From NCBI GenBank assembly GCA_965214635.1, contig OZ243964.1:1984001-2048000 (forward strand): a stretch of DNA of 64,000 bases, in the 5' to 3' direction. The notes beneath the pieces are model-generated. The model was not told the origin of the DNA. It did not search any database and saw only the letters and a list, made by a program, of their open reading frames with translations. Position numbers and translations under genes: made by a program. This DNA comes from Bin90 sp965214635. Lineage in GTDB: Bacteria; Chloroflexota; Dehalococcoidia; Lucifugimonadales; JADFKI01. Numbering within the stretch: position 1 is the first letter of the stretch; each line of letters starts with the position of its first letter. Positions 20,032 through 28,882 of the stretch are shown one piece after another.

Positions 20032-20613
20032 ATGCGGAGTAAAGCCCAAAGCCTAGGCATTGTAGATGCCTATGATGAAGTAGCAAGCAATATCCCGGAC
20101 GGAATTGCCGGTTCCCAATTGGTGTTGACCGGCTATAACTGGTATCGGGAAAATTACGACACCTCATCACCAAGACAAAGACCGATAAACGGTAAAGTGT
20201 TTGAGTGCCTTGTCTTGGATGCGCTGTGGGCGCACGGCATCAGACCCGCATATCACCAAGCTAGAGTCGAGCATGCGCCACATGTAGTATATGACATTGT
20301 TCTGTATCATCCGAAGCGTCCTGTGGTTCTTTCCTGCAAGACATCTTTGCGAGAGCGCTGGAAGCAAGCGGACCTAGAAGGCTTGGCATTGAAACAAGTC
20401 TATCGTGCTGCGCAGAGCGTGCTTATCACATTGAGTAACGAGGGGCGTGCCGTCCAACGATATATCCATGACTCCAATGTGATTGGGTTAGATAGCTGCA
20501 TCGTAATTGCAGAAGGGCGAGACGATTTTGATAGACTGATGGATGATTTGCGAGACTCCAATTTTACCGAAGCCTCAATGATTTTGCCTGTAACTGGGAC
20601 TATCATGAAATAG
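20032..20613 (+). CDS. second PD-(D/E)XK restriction-type nuclease
   Basis: A 193-residue protein with the same active-site plan as the nuclease at 17648. It has GKVFE (Glu58), YDIVLY (Asp88) and SCKTSLRER (Lys103), followed by WKQADLEGLALKQVY. The nine-residue SCKTSLRER block is identical in the two proteins, while the rest differs. It is probably a type II restriction enzyme or a related DNA nuclease. The gene is AT-rich like the rest of the island. It closes the restriction island, 38 bp after the HNH gene. The target site is unknown. Confidence 0.7.
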   Translation: MRSKAQSLGIVDAYDEVASNIPDGIAGSQLVLTGYNWYRENYDTSSPRQRPINGKVFECLVLDALWAHGIRPAYHQARVEHAPHVVYDIVLYHPKRPVVLSCKTSLRERWKQADLEGLALKQVYRAAQSVLITLSNEGRAVQRYIHDSNVIGLDSCIVIAEGRDDFDRLMDDLRDSNFTEASMILPVTGTIMK

Positions 20614-20860
20614 GCATAGGCTAATATTTCGACCTAAATTAAAATGACGCCCCTCGTCCCCGCTGCATTTATTCGCGCGTGTACGCCGCCGTGTCTGAAC
20701 CTTGTGCAACAGCCCCCCACATAGCAAGGCATCAGTGCGAGTATTTCGAGCCTATGATATAATTCAACCTGCTTCTTTGAGCGACAATACACGCTCGGAA
20801 TTACCTGAAACCGCAAGTTATTTTGCCTCAAATCTCCATCGGCTGGGTGAAGTCTATCCT

Positions 20861-21892
20861 ATGAAAGATGACGAACTGACGGTATTCCAAGATAAGGGTT
20901 TCCCCAGCGTTTCAGTGGTCATCCCTGCGCGCAACGCAGGCTCGACCATCATCCATGCCCTCGATGCATTGCAGGCACAGGATTACCCCGCCCCTATGGA
21001 AGTCATAGTGGCGGACGGGTCTGAAACCCAGACGATGGCGGATCTCATCCGCAAGCATCACCCATCAGTGAAGATCATTCCCAACCCGGACAGAGTGCTC
21101 GTAACAGGGGCGAACAAGGCATTCCGAGTGGCAGCAGGAGACATCGTCGTGCGCTGCGACGCCCATACGATATTTCCGAGCGATTATGTGCGGCGCGCTG
21201 TGGAGACGATGGAGCGCACCGGAGCGGCGAATGTGGGCGGTCGTCAGATGGCAGTGGGGAAGTCCTTCTTCCAACGCACCGTCGCAATCGCCTTTACCAC
21301 CGTGTTGGGCGCAGGAGACGCCCGCCACCGCATCGGTGGTGAAGCTGGCGCTGTGGACACCACTTTTTTGGGCGTTCTCACTCGGGAAACATTGCTGAAC
21401 GAGTTGAACGGCGGATACAGCTATCTGGCGCGCAACGAGGACTATGAGCTTAACTACCGCTTGCGGAAGCTGGGCAAGACCGTGTGGTTCGACCCCGATT
21501 TGGTGGTGGAGTACTGGCCCCGCGATTCGCTCTCTGGTTTGGCGAAGCAGTACTTCAATTACGGACGCGGGAAGTCCATAATTATGATGAGACACCCCGC
21601 TTCGGTCCGGATGCGCCATCTTGCACCTCCGGCGCTGGTGCTCGGATTGGCGGTTGGCGCAGCGCTGACGCTGTTCGGGTTCCCGTGGCTGCTGGGAGCA
21701 CTGCTGTTGGCATACGCTGCGGTAATCCTCGGCGGCACGGCGGTCGTGGGCTTTCAACGGCGGGACGCTGCGGTGCTTCTCCTTCCGATAGCCTTGCTAA
21801 CCATGCACCTCTGCTGGGGGGCGGGCATATTCTTCCCCGAACGGCTCCCCCCCCCCCCCCCCCCCCCCCCCCAGAATTTAGGTGAGCAGTGA
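20861..21892 (+). CDS. glycosyltransferase family 2, membrane-anchored (ExoA-like)
   Basis: A 343-residue inverting glycosyltransferase of the GT2 family, similar in plan to succinoglycan ExoA. The GT-A domain shows SVSVVIPARNAGST, VADGSETQT, a CDAH nucleotide-sugar/metal site near residue 98, and RNEDYELNYRLRKLG near the base. Three membrane helices follow in the last 100 residues. I start at the ATG at 20861, which fits the family N-terminus; the open frame extends further back without homology. The C-terminus is odd: the last residues are encoded by a 26-base C run giving a poly-Pro tail. It belongs with the glycan genes downstream. Confidence 0.85.
   Translation: MKDDELTVFQDKGFPSVSVVIPARNAGSTIIHALDALQAQDYPAPMEVIVADGSETQTMADLIRKHHPSVKIIPNPDRVLVTGANKAFRVAAGDIVVRCDAHTIFPSDYVRRAVETMERTGAANVGGRQMAVGKSFFQRTVAIAFTTVLGAGDARHRIGGEAGAVDTTFLGVLTRETLLNELNGGYSYLARNEDYELNYRLRKLGKTVWFDPDLVVEYWPRDSLSGLAKQYFNYGRGKSIIMMRHPASVRMRHLAPPALVLGLAVGAALTLFGFPWLLGALLLAYAAVILGGTAVVGFQRRDAAVLLLPIALLTMHLCWGAGIFFPERLPPPPPPPPQNLGEQ
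21847..21872 (+). repeat. 26-nt poly-C tract
   Basis: An uninterrupted run of 26 C residues at the 3' end of the glycosyltransferase gene, immediately before a headless oxidoreductase remnant. It could be a slippage-prone phase-variable tract or an assembly or sequencing artefact at a low-confidence join. Confidence 0.95.
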
Positions 21893-21933
21893 AGATTTGT
21901 ATGCCTAGAATGATGTGAGATTGAGGCGTTGCA

Positions 21934-22386
21934 GTGCCTGCGAAACTCATAGGGAACGGCTCTAATATGGGGCGAATGGGCTTCATGTGCAGCGCAGTGT
22001 TAACTTTCACATCCAAACATTCTGGCTTCCTGCTGGACTTGTGGGGCACGGACGGCGTGCTGAAGATAGATATGCAGAGCAAAACGCTCGTCAACTACAA
22101 GAGGGTGGACCAATCCCCCTTGGGCATCGGTATTTCTGCGCTCAGGGAGTCCGCACAGATAGCATCCGGCACATTCGTCAACGGCATCAGCTACCTCACG
22201 GGCGGCTTCAGAAGTATCCACGACAGGCTCATCAGCGAGTTCGTCGAGCGAACCGTTAAGGGGCTTGACCCGCTTGTGCCCGCAGTGGATGGCTTGGAGA
22301 CAGTGCGAGTGATGGACATCATCACCCAGCAGCTTGAATCCCAGATGGAACCGACGCGCACGAGCCTTTCAGACCAGCGGACATGA
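21934..22386 (+). pseudogene. Gfo/Idh/MocA-type oxidoreductase, C-terminal fragment only
   Basis: About 150 residues match the C-terminal half of Gfo/Idh/MocA dehydrogenases: GFLLDLWGTDGVLKIDM, then HDRLISEFVERTV, then VDGLETVRVMDIITQQLE. The N-terminal Rossmann domain (GxGxxG, about 120-200 residues) is missing. In-frame upstream there is a stop at 21922, so the fragment cannot be extended into the poly-C region. It overlaps the flippase start by 4 bp, as an intact upstream gene would. The likely history is a deletion or misassembly at the poly-C tract. Confidence 0.7.
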
Positions 22387-23750
22387 TGTCGTCCGCGCCC
22401 CAGCCCGAGCCGCCTGCCGCCGCCGATGTGACCGGAGTGCCCCATACCAGCGGCGGGCAGGATGTGCTGGTGATGTTCGCTATGCTGTCCGGCATGGCGG
22501 CGGCGGCGCTGCTGATACAGGCTCTGCTCGCCTACATGCTGCTGCCCGAGGGCAGGGGAGCATACGCCGTGTGCCTAGTGTTCGGAACGCTGCTCGGCGT
22601 GGTGTTCACCCCCGGCGCGGCTCAGGGCGCACAGTACTTCGTTGCTGCGCGGCGCATGAGCGTTTCGCAGGGTGTGTCGTCCTCATTCATCATCTGCCTC
22701 GTCGGCGGCGGATTGGCAGCGGCGCTGTCGCTCCCTCTGATATACGGCATGTACGGCGACTTGGGCTTCTTTCAGAAGGCGGATTCGCAAACCTTCCTGC
22801 TGGCGCTGACGCTGGTGCCGCTCACGGCAATTTCCATTTCGCTTGACCACCAGCTTGTGGCGCACCGTCGCTTCAGGCGCTTGGCGATATTCTCCCTGCT
22901 CCGCATCGCTGCGAATGCGTCCGCAATCGCAATCCTCGTATGGGGTGTCGGTCTTGGCGTGAATGGCGCTATCATCGCGTTCGTGGTCAGCCATTGCGTT
23001 ATGATAGCGGTATGTCTGCTGGACTTGCAGAGACACTGCGGGCTTGTCCCCGCGCTTCCCACTCGCTCGAACTTCACTCGCATACTTGGCTACGGGCTAA
23101 AGTACCATATCGCGCGGATTGGCGGCATCGTAGAGGCACAGATAGGCGTTGTCGTTCTAGGTCAGATTTCCAGTCAGGCTGAAATCGGGCTGTTCTCTGC
23201 GGCGAGCACGCTGATGCTCGGGTTTCTGCTCATCTCCAATGCTGTGGGTAATGCGCTGTTCCCGCGTGTCGCAGGCGATGGGCGCAGCGAGTTGGTGGCG
23301 CGCTGCGTGCGCCTAGTCTTTGCCGCAACCGCCGTCTGCCTAGTCGGCGTGCTGGTGGTCAGCGTGCCGCTGGTTCGGCTGCTGCTATCCGAGGCTTTTC
23401 TGCCAGCCGTGCCCCTGCTGTGGATACTTGCGCCGGGCATCCTTGCGTACGCTTGCTCCGGGATATTCATAACCCACTTCAAGGGCGCCAACCTGCCGCA
23501 TATCTGCTCTTGGGCGGTCTTGCTCGGGTTGTGCGTCAATCTGTGTGTGCTAGTGGCTCTTTATCCCGCGCTAGGCGTAGAGGCGGCGGCGTACGCCATG
23601 ACCGCCGGCTTGGTGTGCGCCTGTCTGTTCCTGTCCATAGCCTTCCACAGGACTACCAGCATGTCTTGGCTATCCATATGGCTGCCGCGCCGCAGCGACA
23701 TTGGCTTCCTGTGGGCGGCAGGAAAGTCTGTGCTCAAGCGCAAGGCATAA
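22383..23750 (+). CDS. polysaccharide flippase (Wzx/MATE-like)
   Basis: A 455-residue integral membrane protein with about 12-14 hydrophobic helices and few charges. It matches the oligosaccharide flippase/polysaccharide biosynthesis group that moves lipid-linked glycans across the inner membrane. Recognisable points are an LLPEGRGAYAVCLV region after helix 2 and GLFSAASTLMLGFLLISNAVGNALFPRVA in the middle. The N-terminus has a Pro/Ala-rich cytosolic stretch of about 25 residues. It overlaps the oxidoreductase fragment by 4 bp, indicating translational coupling in the original operon. Confidence 0.85.
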   Translation: MMSSAPQPEPPAAADVTGVPHTSGGQDVLVMFAMLSGMAAAALLIQALLAYMLLPEGRGAYAVCLVFGTLLGVVFTPGAAQGAQYFVAARRMSVSQGVSSSFIICLVGGGLAAALSLPLIYGMYGDLGFFQKADSQTFLLALTLVPLTAISISLDHQLVAHRRFRRLAIFSLLRIAANASAIAILVWGVGLGVNGAIIAFVVSHCVMIAVCLLDLQRHCGLVPALPTRSNFTRILGYGLKYHIARIGGIVEAQIGVVVLGQISSQAEIGLFSAASTLMLGFLLISNAVGNALFPRVAGDGRSELVARCVRLVFAATAVCLVGVLVVSVPLVRLLLSEAFLPAVPLLWILAPGILAYACSGIFITHFKGANLPHICSWAVLLGLCVNLCVLVALYPALGVEAAAYAMTAGLVCACLFLSIAFHRTTSMSWLSIWLPRRSDIGFLWAAGKSVLKRKA

Positions 23751-23834
23751 GAGGCATGATAGGATTGGGTGCATATGACATGGAACATGCATTCAGCCCT
23801 TCGACAGGCTGATTAGGAACAGGAGAACCACAAG

Positions 23835-24548
23835 TTGAGCAGAGTACAACGCCTACTTGCCGCAGTGGATGTGTCCCGCCAATACGAACTTGGCTCAGAG
23901 CAGGTCAATGCCCTGCGCGGCGTCAACCTCAATGTGTTCCCGGGCCAGTTCATCGCCGTCGTTGGGCGCTCCGGCTCAGGCAAAACCTCTCTGCTCAACA
24001 TCATGGCGGGGCTAGACAAGCCTAGCGGCGGGCGTGTTCTGTTCGAGGAGCGCGACCTCGCCGATATGACCGAAGCCGAGTTGACAGACCTGCGCCGTTA
24101 CCGCATCGGCTTCATATTCCAAGCGTTCGGGCTGCTCCCGCTGCTGTCCGCTTTCGAGAATGTGGAGCTTCCCTTGCGCATCAGCGGGATAGGGCCGGGC
24201 GCGCGCGCAGAACGAACCCGCGAGGCGTTGGACATCGTCGGGCTGTGGGACCGCTCCCATCACCGTCCCTACGAACTCTCCGGTGGCGAACAGCAGCGCG
24301 TCGCCATCGCACGCGCCATAGTCATCCGTCCGTCGCTCATCCTCGCCGACGAACCCACAGGCGAACTCGATTCCAACAACGCCCACGCCATATTTGGCTT
24401 GTTCAAGGATATGGTCATCAAGCAGGGCATCAGCGTGGTGTCCGCCACACACGACTCAACGCTGCTATCGATGGCGGACGAAGTGAAGGAAATCCGCGAC
24501 GGTCAGCTCCTAGCCCAAGCGCAGGTGGGCTTGCGATACCGCAGCTAG
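23835..24548 (+). CDS. ABC transporter ATP-binding protein, LolD/MacB type
   Basis: A 237-residue ATPase of the LolD/MacB/FtsE group that powers mechanotransmission or export permeases. Walker A is GRSGSGKTS, the Q-loop lies in FIFQAFGLLP, the signature is LSGGEQQR, Walker B is SLILADEPTGELD, and the switch His is in SATHD. The start is TTG. No FtsX-type permease is adjacent: the next gene is on the opposite strand, so its partner is elsewhere or was lost. It may work with the giant permeases at 37-45 kb, which already have their own ATPase. Confidence 0.92.
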   Translation: MSRVQRLLAAVDVSRQYELGSEQVNALRGVNLNVFPGQFIAVVGRSGSGKTSLLNIMAGLDKPSGGRVLFEERDLADMTEAELTDLRRYRIGFIFQAFGLLPLLSAFENVELPLRISGIGPGARAERTREALDIVGLWDRSHHRPYELSGGEQQRVAIARAIVIRPSLILADEPTGELDSNNAHAIFGLFKDMVIKQGISVVSATHDSTLLSMADEVKEIRDGQLLAQAQVGLRYRS

Positions 24549-24700
24549 AAAGCTCGCGCGGAACACGATGGACACATATCCTAGTGTCGACGCCTCATTC
24601 GGGATCGGGAAGGTGGCTCTGTGCTCCGATGTGAGGTTTGGCAGCATTACGAAAATCGTCCTGTTTGACGCCGCCAAGCCCCTTTTACACGGACACTCGG

Positions 24701-25918
24701 CTAGCCCATCGGCTGAACATCTGCTGTGTCGAGCAATGTGCCGCCGTACTGCTCCACCGCCGTATCGCTCACCATGAAATGCTGCGCCGCCGCATTGATG
24801 TCGCGGAGACAGCGTTCCAGCACGCCGCCCGTGTAGATTGCGCCGCCGCCCGCATAGCGGAACGCCAGTGTCGTTACATCCACTGCAACCGCCGTAACAT
24901 AGCTTGAAGTGGCACGCATCTCTGCTTGAACCTCTGCCGGCGGTATCCGACCTTCGCACGCTATGGCATATGCCCGTTCGAACACATCGTGCGCCAGCAT
25001 GCGCGCCGCCCGCAGGCGCAGGTTGCACTCTGCCATGTCGCGCCGGAATGCCCCGCGTTCGGACAGCAGCGACGGCGGCCTGCCGCGCCGTTTCACCAGC
25101 GCCGACCGCAACGACTCGTCAAGCGCCCGCTGTGCTACGCCTAGCGCAAACCCCGCATGTTCGTTAGCCACGAAGCCGGGTCTGCCCATCCGATACAGCG
25201 CACCGCCTCGTTTCGCCTGCCACGCCGAGAAGTCCCACGAGAAGTCTTCCGGCACGAACAGACCTTGCACGGAGACATCGTTGCTGCCTGTCCCCATCAG
25301 CCCGCACACTTGCCAATTGTCGTGTATGGTGGCGTGCGCTGTGGGATACACCATCGCCAGATACTTTTGTTCAGTCTGCTCGGATGGCGGTGTGTCCGAT
25401 GCGCTAGGCTGCATTATGGCGCCGGTGGAAATCCATTCGGAGTGGCGCACGCCGCTTGCGAACTGCCACCGTCCCGTCAGCCGATAGCCGCCATCCACCG
25501 GCACAGCCACGCCCATCGGCGCGGTTACCGTCGCCCCCAGCGGCACGCGCCCGCCCGGGAAGATTGCATCCACCGCGGCATCCCCCACGAACGCCGCCGG
25601 CTGCCCGATGGCTGTCGCTCCAATCATCAGGCACCACCCTGCCGCTGCGTCCGCATAGGAGAGCGCCTCTATCACCTCGATCTGTGTTACCGGGTCGGCT
25701 TCAGCTCCGCCAAGCTCGCGCGGCAGTTTCAGTGCGAATAGCCCTGCTCGGCGGATGGCGTCCACCGCCGCAGCCGGCAGCGTCCCAATCTGCTCCGCCT
25801 CATCGCTGCATTGGGCAACCACATCGCCCACCGCGTCCACAGCGTCGAGCAATGCCCGCTTCGTCGCATCCCGCCCCTCAGGGAATGACGGCAGCACGCC
25901 TGTGTCATTGTCTGTCAT
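24701..25918 (-). CDS. acyl-CoA dehydrogenase-fold flavin monooxygenase (group D, HsaA/DszC-like)
   Basis: A 405-residue flavoprotein of the acyl-CoA dehydrogenase fold. The C-terminal CLRDINAAAQHFMVSDTAVEQYG matches group D flavin monooxygenases (HsaA, HpaB-like, DszC) rather than true dehydrogenases. The N-terminal LPRELGGAEADPVTQIEVIE and the middle-domain GRWQFASGVRHSEWI are usual for that branch. Such enzymes hydroxylate phenols or other aromatics using FMNH2 or FADH2 from a separate reductase; none is adjacent. ATG 25918 is preferred since AGGTGA lies 6 bp upstream. The substrate is unknown. The 152 bp between this gene and the ABC ATPase gene hold nothing I can name. Confidence 0.82.
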   Translation of the reverse strand: MTDNDTGVLPSFPEGRDATKRALLDAVDAVGDVVAQCSDEAEQIGTLPAAAVDAIRRAGLFALKLPRELGGAEADPVTQIEVIEALSYADAAAGWCLMIGATAIGQPAAFVGDAAVDAIFPGGRVPLGATVTAPMGVAVPVDGGYRLTGRWQFASGVRHSEWISTGAIMQPSASDTPPSEQTEQKYLAMVYPTAHATIHDNWQVCGLMGTGSNDVSVQGLFVPEDFSWDFSAWQAKRGGALYRMGRPGFVANEHAGFALGVAQRALDESLRSALVKRRGRPPSLLSERGAFRRDMAECNLRLRAARMLAHDVFERAYAIACEGRIPPAEVQAEMRATSSYVTAVAVDVTTLAFRYAGGGAIYTGGVLERCLRDINAAAQHFMVSDTAVEQYGGTLLDTADVQPMG

Positions 25919-26059
25919 CAGCACTCACCTAGTTCCGTAAGTCTGCTCCCGCCAAGCATACCACACCAAATGTCCTGCAATCGTCCACACCCCTTTGTGG
26001 GGAGGGATTGGGAAAATTGCTGCGCTGATGCTATGAACGCAACAAGGCAAAGATGCAGC

Positions 26060-27142
26060 TCACCGCAATCTTACCAGCAGAATGAGTGCCTCTTGATGGC
26101 TCATCGGGTCCAGCGAGTTCAGACGGAGCGCAGCGCCCAAGTCTGCGCGCGCATGCTCAATCGCGCCGATTTCAGCATACGCCTTGCCGCGCAAGAAGAG
26201 AGCCTTCGCACTGCGATTGTCCAGAACAACAGCCCGCTCTGCCTGTTCCAGCGCACCGAGTGCATCACCGTCGTCTAGCATCTGGGACGCTCGTACTGTC
26301 AGCAGAACAGATAGCTGCTTGTCCGACATTTCAGTGTTTCCGATAAGCAGAATCGCCGCCGCAAGCAGCCCCAAGAACAGGGGAACGGCAAGCCATTGCC
26401 CCCCAATTCGGCGCTCGCCCACCACACGCCGCACCGTCCCCAATCCCACGGCCACGGTTTCATACCGATAGCGGGGGGCAAGCGCAAGCCCCAAGATGAA
26501 CCCGCCTGCAAGCCCGCCCATATGCGCCCAGTTGTCTATATTTGGGAATATGAACCCAATCCCGAGGTTTATTAGGGCTACCATAGCGAGGCTCGTCAGA
26601 TTGCGCTGCCCCATTTCGCCCATCGCCCGCCTGTGCGTAGTAAAGTAGCCAGCCATCGCACCCAGCGTCCCGAATATCGCTCCGCTTGCGCCCACCGCAA
26701 CTGCCGTCTGGTTGAATGCGTAGCTTGCAACGCCGCCCGCCAAGCCCGAGAGCAGGTAGATGACTGCGAACCGATATGTCCCGTACACGCCCTCCGCCAG
26801 CCTGCCAAAGATGAACAGCGCCAGCCCGTTGAACGCCAGATGCAAGACACTTCCGTGCAAGAACATCGCCGTGAGCAGCCGCCAATACTCCCCGTTGGCT
26901 ATCAACGGCCCGAACATCGCGCCCCATTGCAGCAGCGTGTCCGCATTAATCGGTAGCAGTATGCCCGCATTAATCGAACCGCTGCTCAGCGCTACCAGCA
27001 CGAACACGCCCGCATTTAGCGCCAACAGAACCCAAGTTAACGGCGTGCGGCGACCCTCGCCCGGCAGCATCTGCCTATTGGGGCGATGGGTCTGCGACGG
27101 CTCGCCCCGGGCGTCGCCATTTTGATGTTGGAATGAGAACAT
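26060..27142 (-). CDS. rhomboid family intramembrane serine protease with TPR tail
   Basis: A 360-residue polytopic protease. The rhomboid core has LTAMFLHGSVLHLAFNGLAL (the helix 2 His/Asn), GASGAIFGTLGAM with the catalytic Ser in GxSG, and NIDNWAHMGGLAGGFILG with the catalytic His. An N-terminal hydrophilic stretch of about 30 residues precedes helix 1. The C-terminal 80 residues form two TPR-like repeats (LEQAERAVVLDNRSAKALFLRGKAYAE), probably binding a partner or substrate. ATG 27142 is chosen because GAGG lies 6 bp before it; a GTG two codons upstream is less likely. Confidence 0.9.
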   Translation of the reverse strand: MFSFQHQNGDARGEPSQTHRPNRQMLPGEGRRTPLTWVLLALNAGVFVLVALSSGSINAGILLPINADTLLQWGAMFGPLIANGEYWRLLTAMFLHGSVLHLAFNGLALFIFGRLAEGVYGTYRFAVIYLLSGLAGGVASYAFNQTAVAVGASGAIFGTLGAMAGYFTTHRRAMGEMGQRNLTSLAMVALINLGIGFIFPNIDNWAHMGGLAGGFILGLALAPRYRYETVAVGLGTVRRVVGERRIGGQWLAVPLFLGLLAAAILLIGNTEMSDKQLSVLLTVRASQMLDDGDALGALEQAERAVVLDNRSAKALFLRGKAYAEIGAIEHARADLGAALRLNSLDPMSHQEALILLVRLR

Positions 27143-27235
27143 CCCCACCCTCGCTGAACACCTCTGTTTATGTAGAATGCTCTTAATGAGAAACAGGTAT
27201 ATTGATGCCTCAAGTTTAGCAGACTATCGGCGAAT

Positions 27236-27317
27236 GGGTATGCCTGCGCTTGCTGGGGTGTGCCGACGCTATCTTCGGAGTGCGTGGCACGGGCGAAGAG
27301 GGTATGCCTGCGCTTGC
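27236..27317. repeat. direct repeat pair in intergenic region
   Basis: The 18-nt word GGGTATGCCTGCGCTTGC occurs at 27236-27253 and again at 27300-27317, a 64-bp period, with similar sequence continuing for about 9 nt after each copy. GTGCC-ACGC and its complement between them can form a small stem. The 270-bp space between the rhomboid and FMN-enzyme genes has no convincing gene; this looks like a fragment of a dispersed repeat. Confidence 0.5.
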
Positions 27318-27339
27318 CGTGGTCTGCCCGTACATGCAA

Positions 27340-27383
27340 ATAGACGGGATTGGCAGGGCGTTTGCCCCGTCAAACCCGTCTAT
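27340..27383 (-). terminator. hairpin terminator after the FMN dehydrogenase gene
   Basis: ATAGACGGG (27340-27348) pairs perfectly with CCCGTCTAT (27375-27383), with further pairing inside. It lies about 30 bp past the stop of the minus-strand gene at 27415 and is followed, on that strand, by a short T-containing stretch. Confidence 0.5.
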
Positions 27384-27414
27384 CTATGCGTATGTCTGCG
27401 GTATGTGTGTTGGG

Positions 27415-28506
27415 CTATCCGCGCCACCAGTTAGTGTCAGGTAGGGTAACCAGCGATGGGTTGAGTTCGGCGGGCGTGCGGCATCCCATATACGCTAGGG
27501 CGCGGTCGAACTCTCTTCGCAGCAGGTTGAGCATGTACTCCACGCCATCGGCGCCGTCGTATGCCAGCCCCCAGTAGAGCGGACGCCCGACAAGCACGGC
27601 GCGCGCGCCCAGCGAGAGCGCTTTGAGCACATCGAGACCCCGCCGCACGCCGGAGTCGAGGTATATCTCCAGCCGCTCTCCCACGGCGTTGGCTATGGGG
27701 GCGAGGGTTTCGATGCTGGATGGTGTGCCATCCAGCTGCCTGCCGCCGTGGTTCGAGACCACGATGCCGTCAACGCCGTACTCGGCGCACTGGATGGCGT
27801 CCTCCACGGTTCGCACGCCCTTGACGATGAGCGGGAGGCCGGTCAGGTCGCGCAGCCAATCCAGCCTGTCCCAAGTCAGCCCGACATATCCCGGCGGGTC
27901 CCAGTCGGTCAGGTCTGGGACGCCGACGCCGCGTCGCTCGACGAGGTCGGGTCTGTCGCGCAGGCTGCCCCAGTGCAGCCCGGGCATAGGCGCATATTCG
28001 TTGCGCAAGTCGCGCTCCTTTGGGCTGCCCACGGGCGTGTCCACAGTGAGGCAGATTGCCTTGTAGCCCGCAGCCTTGGCGCGCTTGACCAGAATTTCGG
28101 TTACATCGTCATCGAAATGATAGAGCTGAAACCAAAGCGGGCCTGTCGCCACCTCGGCGACCTCTTCGATGCTATAACCGGAGCTGGTAGGCAGGGTGTA
28201 CAGCGTCCCGGCAGCGCCTGCACCCGTTGCGGTTGCGCGCTCGCCGTCCGGATGCGCCTGCCTCTGCCCGCCGGTGGGCGCAACCATCACCGGGAAGCTT
28301 ATCTTCTCGCCCAAGACGGTCGTGGAAAGGTCTCTGTTCGACACATCGTTCAGAAATCTTGCGTTGACCAGTATGCGCTCGAAGGACTCCCTGTTCCTGT
28401 TCTTGGTTATCTCGTCGTTTGATGCTGCGTCAACGAATGTCCACATGTTGTGGGGCATCTTTTGTTTTGCAAGCCCCTCTAATTCGAACAGATTCAAAGG
28501 CTCCAT
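27415..28506 (-). CDS. FMN-dependent alpha-hydroxy acid dehydrogenase/oxidase
   Basis: A 363-residue TIM-barrel flavoenzyme of the lactate/glycolate/mandelate family, oxidising an alpha-hydroxy acid to the keto acid. MVAPTGGQRQAHPDGE and TLPTSSGYSIEEVAE are the N-terminal FMN contacts, and WFQLYHFDD follows. The active-site His-Gly-Gly-Arg is in VVSNHGGRQLDGTPSS, and LDSGVRRGLDVLKALSLGA plus VLVGRPLYWGLAYDG complete the phosphate site. It lacks a signal peptide, so it is cytosolic. The substrate is not readable. It stands alone, upstream of a hairpin terminator. Confidence 0.92.
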   Translation of the reverse strand: MEPLNLFELEGLAKQKMPHNMWTFVDAASNDEITKNRNRESFERILVNARFLNDVSNRDLSTTVLGEKISFPVMVAPTGGQRQAHPDGERATATGAGAAGTLYTLPTSSGYSIEEVAEVATGPLWFQLYHFDDDVTEILVKRAKAAGYKAICLTVDTPVGSPKERDLRNEYAPMPGLHWGSLRDRPDLVERRGVGVPDLTDWDPPGYVGLTWDRLDWLRDLTGLPLIVKGVRTVEDAIQCAEYGVDGIVVSNHGGRQLDGTPSSIETLAPIANAVGERLEIYLDSGVRRGLDVLKALSLGARAVLVGRPLYWGLAYDGADGVEYMLNLLRREFDRALAYMGCRTPAELNPSLVTLPDTNWWRG

Positions 28507-28677
28507 CGCTCAATATACCCTCCAGTAATCCTGTCGATCCGACTCGTCAATCAGTGGGATTATACTCTTACACTAACAAATGTCAAAGGTTCAAATACCC
28601 TATTCCTAGCTTAATCGCCCCTCATCATCCGCAGACAAGCCCAAGCCCATCTTGTGTGGCGTGCCTGCCAGTCCAAC

Positions 28678-28706
28678 TTGACCCCAGAGCCGCCGCTTTG
28701 TTAAAC
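28678..28706 (+). promoter_or_regulatory. promoter of tRNA-Val
   Basis: TTGACC at 28678-28683, a 17-bp spacer, and TTAAAC at 28701-28706 form a sigma-70-type promoter. The expected start point is about 15 bp before the tRNA. The second tRNA in the window uses the same TTGACC box and 17-bp spacing. Confidence 0.6.
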
Positions 28707-28727
28707 TGAAGCATGCCCATCTGACGA

Positions 28728-28804
28728 GGGCGGTTAGCTCAGTTGGCAAGAGCGCTACGTTGACATCGTAGAGGTCATAAGTTCAAGTCTTATACCGCCC
28801 ACCA
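28728..28804 (+). tRNA. tRNA-Val (GAC)
   Basis: A full cloverleaf: acceptor GGGCGGT pairs with ACCGCCC, D-arm GCTC/GAGC, anticodon stem CTACG/CGTAG with loop TTGACAT (anticodon GAC), T-arm ATAAG TTCAAGT CTTAT, and an encoded CCA end. Its anticodon stem holds one of the very few ACGT tetranucleotides in the window. Confidence 0.96.
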
Positions 28805-28882
28805 TCACGCTTGCACCCCTTTCACGCATACCCGCATCTGATATACACATCCTAGATATTATAGATATTGAGGAGGCCCGCT

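Noticed and set aside
21582..22094. Minus-strand frame with a long poly-Gly stretch
   Set aside because: The poly-Gly is the reverse reading of the poly-C tract; no other feature supports a gene.
24549..24700. Search for a permease or partner gene next to the ABC ATPase at 23835
   Set aside because: The short frames in this gap have no hydrophobic segments or family resemblance.
27177..27434. 85-codon plus-strand frame in the rhomboid/FMN-enzyme gap
   Set aside because: Repeat-derived, Arg/Cys-rich composition, no ribosome site, and it overlaps the terminator hairpin.
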